A stretch of 64,000 bases of DNA from M3007 sp964621185 (GTDB lineage: Bacteria; Bacteroidota; Bacteroidia; Chitinophagales; Saprospiraceae). Below, piece after piece: positions 58,590 to 64,000 of the stretch. A program made the position numbers and the translations under genes. The stretch is taken from positions 1 to 64,000 of the forward strand of contig CAZULM010000020.1 of NCBI GenBank assembly GCA_964621185.1, in the 5' to 3' direction. Position 1 is the first letter of the stretch. Every line of letters starts with the position of its first letter. Under the pieces are notes generated by a model. That model saw nothing but the letters and a program-made list of their open reading frames with translations, was not told the DNA's origin and made no database searches.

Positions 58590-59482
58590 GCCTACAACAA
58601 CTCGTTAACAAGGCTAAGGATAAGAACAACTTCGTTGACTTGAATGCCTACATTGCATTCTGTAAGGAGTATTTGAGTTACATCAGCTTTAACTTGCAAG
58701 CAACCATCGTTTCACAAAACGAAAATCATTATCACTTCTATCAATACAAGGAGGAAGGCAACTTTCAAATAACACGACCAATCAATTCAAACTTGATGTA
58801 TGACGCAAATAGTTTTGCTACAGCATCAAAGGAGTTTTTAAAAGTGTTGCGCAACATCAAAACAATTAACAAGAAGGATGAAGCGGTGCGCAACATCTTG
58901 AACAATGCAACTTACACCATTCAACAATCGGTTGGCTCTGCATTGGACGGTTTACCAGTTGGACAATCAAACATAGCAAGAAAACTAAACGGTGATTTAT
59001 TTGAACATTTCATTCGTCTTATCATCCGTGAAATAGGCATTGACTGTAAGGCCGGAACAATTCAAGTTCCTGTAATCGTTGACGGCCAACCAACTTTCAA
59101 TATGAGCTATCAACACGACTTAATCATAGAAAAAGAAAGCGACATCAAAGTAATCGGCTCAATCAAAACATCAAGCAAAGACCGCATTGGCAAAATTTTC
59201 ATTGACAAGTTCCTTTACAACAAATTAACTGAGAAAGCAACGCCTCACATTGCAATTTTCCTGAATGATGTTCAGAGAAAAATGAGTAAGAGAGAGAATG
59301 AATATAGCATCAACGCTACCTTTCTTCCGGGGCACTTTAAAGGCTATACGGTCAAACTTAACCCGCTTGACGGAGTGTATTACTGTGACATCAGACCGAA
59401 TATGAAAACAGAAAATATTTTGAAAGACCACATAAAAACTTTTGACAATTTATTAATTGAAGATATATGGAATTTCAAATAA
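58586..59482 (+). CDS. Putative type II restriction endonuclease
   Basis: The product has 298 residues. There is no close family by eye, but it overlaps the methyltransferase in ATGA (58586-58589) and shares its AT-rich composition. A PD-(D/E)xK-like site is plausible around QHDLIIEKESDIKVIGSIKT (Asp ... Ser-Ile-Lys), preceded by LFEHFIRLIIREIGI, which resembles the helix before such a core. The pair forms a compact R-M system. Identification as an endonuclease is by context plus this motif. Confidence 0.75.
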   Translation: MSLQQLVNKAKDKNNFVDLNAYIAFCKEYLSYISFNLQATIVSQNENHYHFYQYKEEGNFQITRPINSNLMYDANSFATASKEFLKVLRNIKTINKKDEAVRNILNNATYTIQQSVGSALDGLPVGQSNIARKLNGDLFEHFIRLIIREIGIDCKAGTIQVPVIVDGQPTFNMSYQHDLIIEKESDIKVIGSIKTSSKDRIGKIFIDKFLYNKLTEKATPHIAIFLNDVQRKMSKRENEYSINATFLPGHFKGYTVKLNPLDGVYYCDIRPNMKTENILKDHIKTFDNLLIEDIWNFK

Positions 59483-59511
59483 GCACCCTCCAAATGCCCC
59501 ATTCTACGCAC

Positions 59512-60804
59512 TTATGGCTTCATTAACGCAACAACACGGTTTCGCTGTTCCAATAAGGCAGACACGGAAGCAGCATCTTTTTCCTGCATTTGCAGCGCCT
59601 TCTGTATCTGCTGCCAGCGCTTGGCCACCTCCAGGTATTGCTCGGCGAAATAACCCAGCAACACCAACCCTAGCAAAACTGACCACGCCCAGAGCCCAGT
59701 ACCTAAATAATGACTGGCTATACGAAAAGCACCCCACAATGCGAGCGGAAAAGTAATCAGACCCGCCAGCATTTTCACATTGCTGTCGTAGCCGATATAG
59801 AGGTTCATCTTTTTGGCCAAAAGCCAGGGCAGGAAACAGGGCAGCCACCAAAAGGCATAGCCCAATATGAAAATGGGGAAGCCCAGTACGAGCAGCGCAA
59901 GATGTCGGAAATTGCGCGATTTGGCGCCCGGCAATGTTGCTTGTACCAAACCTTCGTGGGAAATGCCCGCCGAATCGAGCGCCGCAAAATAATCCGCTGA
60001 AGCCGCGCGAAGTGCCTCATTGTCAAGGTTTTGTTCGATCAAGTTTTTCCGAAAATCAAAATATTCGGCAGGAGCAGCCGGGAACTTGTCTTTTTGTAAT
60101 GTTTCCAATTGCTCCATAAAAACCTGCCCCTCCACATCGCGGGTATCCAGCACCAGCGCGCGTACTTTTTGCCGAATTTCAAGGGTAAAGTTTTCCACCG
60201 CCTTTTCGTGGTTTTCGGCATTCGCAGCTACCCATGATTCGGCTGTAAAGGGCTCCCCGAAATGCACCAGTACTTCGCTTCGAAACAAATTGGGCGCGCT
60301 GTAGCTCAACCCAACGGGCAGTATTTTGACGCCAAGTTTCCAGTCGTTTCGGCTTTCTGAACCCAAAACGATGCGCGCCGCCCCTGTCTTGAATGGCCGC
60401 ACCCAGCGCTCCATCCAGCTCACCCCTTCCGCTGCGATGAACAAAATGCCTTTTTTCTCAATATGCAGGAACGACTGCTCAAACGCCGCGTCGTTGTTGC
60501 GTTCGGCGCCTTCAGCCACATCTTCCCGGCGTTTCACTGGAATACAAAAGAAATTGCGGAGTAGCCAGTTGCTGACCGGATGTTTGAAAAGGCTGTAATT
60601 GGCCAGGAAAAACGGCTCCTGGCGTATGTGGAGACAGGAGTTCAGCACGTCCATCAAGGTGCTGGGATGGTTGACAACGATAATGGCCGGGCCTTCAAAA
60701 TCCAGGTGCTCGCGCCCGACGATGATGCGCCGGCGGTAAAAAATGCCAATACCAAACCATACGATCACTCGGAGGCATAGGTAGATTAGGCGCTGAAAAA
60801 TCAT
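59512..60804 (-). CDS. 1-acyl-glycerol-3-phosphate acyltransferase-like (PlsC) membrane protein
   Basis: The product has 430 residues. The HX4D motif is in VVNHPSTLMDVLN, followed by the FFLANYSLFK region, IPVKRRED and FIAAEGVSWMERW (EG motif). N-terminal TM LIYLCLRVIVWFGIGIF and two to four C-terminal TM helices (LALLVLGFPIFILGYAFWWL, MLAGLITFPLALWGAF, LWAWSVLLGLVLLGYFA). The C-terminal membrane half makes it longer than the 240-residue PlsC. It acylates lysophospholipid or a similar acceptor in the inner membrane. The start codon abuts the clpX stop, so it is the end of the tig-clpP-clpX series, perhaps co-transcribed. Confidence 0.87.
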   Translation of the reverse strand: MIFQRLIYLCLRVIVWFGIGIFYRRRIIVGREHLDFEGPAIIVVNHPSTLMDVLNSCLHIRQEPFFLANYSLFKHPVSNWLLRNFFCIPVKRREDVAEGAERNNDAAFEQSFLHIEKKGILFIAAEGVSWMERWVRPFKTGAARIVLGSESRNDWKLGVKILPVGLSYSAPNLFRSEVLVHFGEPFTAESWVAANAENHEKAVENFTLEIRQKVRALVLDTRDVEGQVFMEQLETLQKDKFPAAPAEYFDFRKNLIEQNLDNEALRAASADYFAALDSAGISHEGLVQATLPGAKSRNFRHLALLVLGFPIFILGYAFWWLPCFLPWLLAKKMNLYIGYDSNVKMLAGLITFPLALWGAFRIASHYLGTGLWAWSVLLGLVLLGYFAEQYLEVAKRWQQIQKALQMQEKDAASVSALLEQRNRVVALMKP

Positions 60805-62115
60805 TTACGCAGCTTTAAGCTTGGCGAGCTTCGCCCCATCCACTTTCTCCTTCACATAGGCAGCATCGATGACCAGATCCCGTTTGTCGCCTTTTGCGCC
60901 GGCGACGGTTGGCAGCTCAAACATGGCATCGGTGAGTATGGTCTCGCACAAAGAACGCAGGCCGCGGGCGCCCAATTTGAAATCGAAAGCTTTTTCGGCG
61001 ATCAGGTCTATGGCAGAAGGCTCCATTTTGAGCTTGATGCCTTCCATGGCAAACAGCTTCTCATATTGGCGCACCAAGGCGTTGCGCGGCTCGGTGAGGA
61101 TGCGCCGCAGGGAATTGACGTCGAGCGGGTCGAGGTGCGCCACCACCGGCATGCGGCCTACCAGTTCGGGGATAAGGCCAAAAGATTTTATGTCCTGCGG
61201 GCTGACGTACTGCAGCAGGTTGTCCTTGTCGATCTTGTCGGCCTCTTTTTTGTTGTACCCGATCACCTGGGTGTTCACGCGGCGGGCGATTATTTTTTCA
61301 ATGCCGTCAAAAGCGCCGCCACAGATAAACAGGATGTTGTGGGTATTGACTTTGACAAGCTTTTGCTCGGGATGCTTTCGGCCTCCCTGGGGCGGCACGA
61401 GCACCTCGGCGCCTTCCAGCATCTTCAACATGCCCTGTTGCACGCCCTCGCCCGACACGTCGCGGGTGATGGAGGGGTTGTCCTGCTTTCGGGCGATCTT
61501 ATCAATCTCGTCGATATAGACGATGCCGCGCTCCGCTGCTTTTTCGTCGTAGTCACAAACTTGCAGCAAGCGCGACAGGATGCTTTCCACGTCTTCGCCC
61601 ACATAGCCTGCTTCGGTGAAGATGGTCGCGTCAACGATGGCAAAAGGCACATTGAGCAATTTGGCGATGGTTTTGGCCATCAGTGTTTTGCCCGTGCCGG
61701 TTTGCCCCACAAAAAGCACGTTCGATTTTTCAATTTCTACTTCTTCGTCAATTTTGACATTGCCTTTTTCTTCTTGTTGCAGGCGCTTGTAGTGGTTGTA
61801 CACCGCCACGGAAAGCACTTTTTTGGCATCGTCCTGGCCGATCACGTACTTGTCGAGAAAGGCTTTGATATCGCGCGGGGGCGAAACTTTCAAGGGCCCG
61901 CTGTATTTGCTGCTAATCGGGCCGGCGGCGCCAGTTTCGCCACGATGCGGGTCCATACCGGCCTTGCGCAATTCCTGGTCGATGATTTCCTGCGCCCTTT
62001 CGGTACACACCTCGCAAATCTGGCCTTCCATGCCGGAGACCAGGATCATGACGTCTTCTTCGCCACGACCACAAAAGGAGCACTGGTGCTGGGGAGTTTT
62101 GCCGCGCTTTATCAT
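60805..62115 (-). CDS. clpX: ATP-dependent Clp protease ATP-binding subunit ClpX
   Basis: The product has 436 residues. N-terminal zinc-binding domain CSFCGRGEEDV and ICEVCTERAQ, Walker A FVGQTGTGKTLMAKTIAKLL, Walker B IVYIDEIDKIAR, the pore-loop region with YVGEDVESIL, the RKHPEQKLVKVNT segment and sensor 2 LGARGLRSLCETI. It unfolds tagged substrates and feeds them to ClpP, which is encoded nine bases upstream on the same strand. Standard tig-clpP-clpX gene order. Confidence 0.97.
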   Translation of the reverse strand: MIKRGKTPQHQCSFCGRGEEDVMILVSGMEGQICEVCTERAQEIIDQELRKAGMDPHRGETGAAGPISSKYSGPLKVSPPRDIKAFLDKYVIGQDDAKKVLSVAVYNHYKRLQQEEKGNVKIDEEVEIEKSNVLFVGQTGTGKTLMAKTIAKLLNVPFAIVDATIFTEAGYVGEDVESILSRLLQVCDYDEKAAERGIVYIDEIDKIARKQDNPSITRDVSGEGVQQGMLKMLEGAEVLVPPQGGRKHPEQKLVKVNTHNILFICGGAFDGIEKIIARRVNTQVIGYNKKEADKIDKDNLLQYVSPQDIKSFGLIPELVGRMPVVAHLDPLDVNSLRRILTEPRNALVRQYEKLFAMEGIKLKMEPSAIDLIAEKAFDFKLGARGLRSLCETILTDAMFELPTVAGAKGDKRDLVIDAAYVKEKVDGAKLAKLKAA

Positions 62116-62124
62116 GGCTGTAAG

Positions 62125-62817
62125 TTATTTCTTTGGTTGGGAACGATCAAGCACCTCGTCAATCAGGCCGTATTCTTTGGCTTCTTCGCCGTTCAGCCAG
62201 TTGTCGCGGTCGCAGTCGGCCTCTACTTTTTCGTAAGGCTGACCGGTGTGCAGCACCAGGATGTCGTACAGCGACTTCTGCATCTTTTTGATGAGCTTGT
62301 AGGAAATTTCGATGTCGGAAACTTGCCCGCTGGCGCCGCCGCTCGGCTGGTGCAGCATGATCTGGCTGTGCTTCAGGCAACTGCGCTTGCCTTTTGCACC
62401 CGCCGACAACAGCACGGCGCCCATGCTCGCCGCAAGGCCGGTGCATATCGTCGCAATATCGGGCGACACGTACTGCATGGTGTCATAAATACCCAGACCG
62501 TCAATCACCGAACCGCCGGGGCTGTTGATGAAAATCTGTACGTCGCGCTTGGGGTCGGTAGATTCCATGAACAGCAGCTGTGCCTGGATGACGTTGGAAA
62601 CATAAGAATCCACGGGCAGGCCCAGGAAAATGATGCGGTCCATCATCAAACGGCTGAAAACGTCGATGGCCTGCGCGTGCATGGGCCGCTCTTCGATAAC
62701 CGCCGGGGTGAACGCCTGAATATTTGGGGTAGTGGCAGCAATGTATTTTTCGAGGTGCATGCTGCTCATGCCCAGGTGCCGCGTGGCAAATTTTTGAAAC
62801 TCGTTTTTGTCGAACAT
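62125..62817 (-). CDS. clpP: ATP-dependent Clp protease proteolytic subunit ClpP
   Basis: The product has 230 residues. Catalytic Ser in GLAASMGAVLL, His in IMLHQPSGGASG, Asp in ADCDRDNWLNGEEA. FINSPGGSVIDGLGIYDTM is the family loop. It forms a tetradecameric peptidase with ClpX. The ATG at 62817 directly abuts repeat R2, whose TATACCAGG head overlaps the start region, so the upstream leader has been replaced or invaded by repeat DNA. An internal Met at the IEERP junction could mark the mature N-terminus after propeptide removal. Confidence 0.97.
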   Translation of the reverse strand: MFDKNEFQKFATRHLGMSSMHLEKYIAATTPNIQAFTPAVIEERPMHAQAIDVFSRLMMDRIIFLGLPVDSYVSNVIQAQLLFMESTDPKRDVQIFINSPGGSVIDGLGIYDTMQYVSPDIATICTGLAASMGAVLLSAGAKGKRSCLKHSQIMLHQPSGGASGQVSDIEISYKLIKKMQKSLYDILVLHTGQPYEKVEADCDRDNWLNGEEAKEYGLIDEVLDRSQPKK

Positions 62818-63090
62818 ATACCAGGATTTGGGTGGATTTGATGGATGCTGAAAAGTTGATTTTCAATAGATTGCAATCATTCAATTTTCACAACCACTTT
62901 GCGTTGGCTATAAATAGATTTCTTTTGAGGCAGGTTAAACAGCGAATCGTTGTTAGTTGTTCGTTGTTGGTTGTTGGTTGTTCGTTGTTCGGTCACCATT
63001 GCTCGATGGCTGATTGCAAATTCGGGTTATTGACCAAGCCAAGCGATAGCTGGATGCTGTGCAACGAACAACGAACAACCAACAACGAAT
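62814..63090. repeat. Repeats between tig and clpP (R2 copy and TTGTTCG inverted repeat)
   Basis: 62814-62910 is repeat R2 (TATACCAGGATTTGGGTGG to CACAACCACTTTGCGTTGG), closely similar to 47133-47275. From 62945 to 63090 a degenerate TTGTTCG/TTGTTGG tandem and its inverse (AACGAACAACGAACAACC) form a large imperfect hairpin. No gene. It probably separates tig from clpP transcription or processes their shared mRNA. Confidence 0.7.
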
Positions 63091-64000
63091 CTACCCCTCC
63101 AACAGCGTCGCGCCTTCTGCTTGCTCCGCCTCCGCTTTGGCATTTATCGCTTCAAGTATCTTGTGAAATTCATCGGAGGCGATGGGCTTGTCCTTCACCG
63201 TCACCTGGGAACGGATGGCTTCGAAAATCTTGTCGAGCTCCAGGTCGCGGCGGGTATTCTCCACGTCTTCCTTGTTTTCCATCAAACGCTCCACGCTGCT
63301 TTCGATCAAGTATTCTGGGATGGAGGCGTTCACGCCAAAGTAGCTGCGCACCTTGGCGGCATAGGCGGCTTTTATGGCTTCTTCCGTTACGTTGACATTG
63401 AAGTCGGTCTTTATCTTGTCGCGGATGATGGTCCAGCGCAGGTTTTCGGCAAAGGCGGGGTATGCGTTCTCAATGGACTCCTCCGACAATTTCCCTTCGT
63501 TGGTGTAACGCAGCCAGCGTTTCAGGAAGGTATCAGGCAGTGCGATCTTGTTGTTTTCCAGCAAGCGCTCCTGGAACGAGCGCATCAGCAAGGCGTTGGC
63601 GCGGATGTCGTAGAATTTTTCGATGTTCTTCTTCAATTCCTCCACGGCCCCTTCCTTGGTGGTGATGTCCTTGTTGCCAAAATAGCCCTCAAAGAAAGCC
63701 TCGTCCATTTCAGCCTCTTCCAGTCGGATCACCTCCGTGATGCTGCCTTCAAACATATCGCCAACTACGCGGTCGTCGTCGGCTTCCAGCTTGAGGATAT
63801 GCTTGCGGTAGGCCGCTTCTTTCGGGTGGTTCTCCAGGGTGCGGGCGTTGAAGCGCAGGGTATCGCCTTTTTTGAGCGACAACAGCTGTTCGCGCACCGC
63901 TTCGTCGGCAACCGTTTTCACCAGCACGGAGATGTCAACTTCCAGGCCGCCTTCTTTGGGCTGCTCGCCGTCAAGCTCGGCGGCAGCCAGGCGCACCATG
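63091..64000 (-). CDS. tig: Trigger factor, C-terminal two thirds (cut by window edge)
   Basis: About 302 residues are visible; the frame continues past the window edge and the N-terminal ribosome-binding part is outside. Seen are the PPIase/FKBP-like region (DTLRFNARTLENHPKEAAYR, DMFEGSITEVIRLEEAEMDE, ending AFFEGYFG) and the helical C-terminal arms (KNIEKFYDIRANALLMRSFQ, LPDTFLKRWLRYTNEGKLSE). The ATG at 63999 is internal, not the start. Trigger factor is a ribosome-associated chaperone; its location before clpP and clpX is the normal order. Confidence 0.92.
   Translation of the reverse strand, partial: MVRLAAAELDGEQPKEGGLEVDISVLVKTVADEAVREQLLSLKKGDTLRFNARTLENHPKEAAYRKHILKLEADDDRVVGDMFEGSITEVIRLEEAEMDEAFFEGYFGNKDITTKEGAVEELKKNIEKFYDIRANALLMRSFQERLLENNKIALPDTFLKRWLRYTNEGKLSEESIENAYPAFAENLRWTIIRDKIKTDFNVNVTEEAIKAAYAAKVRSYFGVNASIPEYLIESSVERLMENKEDVENTRRDLELDKIFEAIRSQVTVKDKPIASDEFHKILEAINAKAEAEQAEGATLLEG

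Noticed and set aside
61066..62841. 591-codon plus-strand frame opposite clpX and clpP
   Set aside because: Antisense to two certain genes; third-position bias makes it open, and it lacks any motif.
62945..63090. CRISPR-like array in the TTGTTCG repeats
   Set aside because: The units are 7 bp, degenerate and form an inverted repeat; no spacers of regular length and no cas genes.

Overview
The window looks like a chromosomal segment of a Bacteroidetes bacterium, probably of the Saprospiria type. Supporting signs are a SusC/SusD/SusF-like outer-membrane nutrient locus, several C-terminal type IX secretion (T9SS) sorting domains, GLPGLI, DUF5723 and DUF6624-type secreted proteins, and promoters of the Bacteroidetes form TTG-N17-20-TAnnTTTG. 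Base composition is fairly G+C-rich throughout except for one AT-rich restriction-modification block. No rRNA, tRNA or CRISPR array was recognised.

Layout. 1-4.8 kb: KDPG aldolase and KDG kinase (minus), an orphan truncated ParD antitoxin with its own operator, an M16 peptidase and a DUF5723 outer-membrane protein. 4.8-9.2 kb: a MITE-like repeat, then a cluster of small secreted proteins and lipoproteins driven by two near-identical control regions, each with four TCTCA-N5-TGAGA palindromes at identical spacing; the last gene is destroyed by a decayed IS3-family element. 9.4-19 kb: murI, a TetR/hydrolase pair with a clear operator, secreted proteins, a second MITE-like copy and a 1357-residue T9SS protein. 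19-29 kb: enolase, an OmpR-type regulator, a Cys-rich protein with a TonB receptor (probably metal related), a racemase/LysE/ATP-grasp series and an ABC-F ATPase with repeat DNA inserted in frame.

29.9-38.1 kb is the centre of interest. Three genes lie in one direction with tight spacing. The first encodes an EAD11-like plus inactive-STAND-like protein. The second encodes a MoxR-type AAA+ ATPase. The third encodes a 1495-residue three-TM protein combining a CoxE/vWA-like partner module with a C-terminal formylglycine-generating-enzyme-like C-type-lectin fold. The last 121 bp of that domain are a variable repeat of a diversity-generating retroelement (DGR). A matching template repeat and a DGR-type reverse transcriptase lie just downstream on the opposite strand. 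VR and TR differ at 22 positions, of which 21 are TR adenines. The locus therefore joins an NTP-dependent signalling or conflict cassette to a programmed-hypermutation sensor that is predicted to face the periplasm.

38-50 kb: an AraC regulator, a PhyH-type oxygenase, a SusC/SusD/SusF-like set (the SusD carries two inserted SusE/F-like modules) and a secreted esterase. 49-57 kb: aminopeptidase P, GcvH, a decayed T9SS protein, a one-domain HTH regulator, a GLPGLI protein, an orphan histidine kinase and a class V aminotransferase. 57.5-59.5 kb: an AT-rich, overlapping methyltransferase/endonuclease pair. 59.5-64 kb: an acyltransferase, clpX, clpP and the 3' part of tig. Intergenic DNA is rich in dispersed repeats and long inverted repeats.
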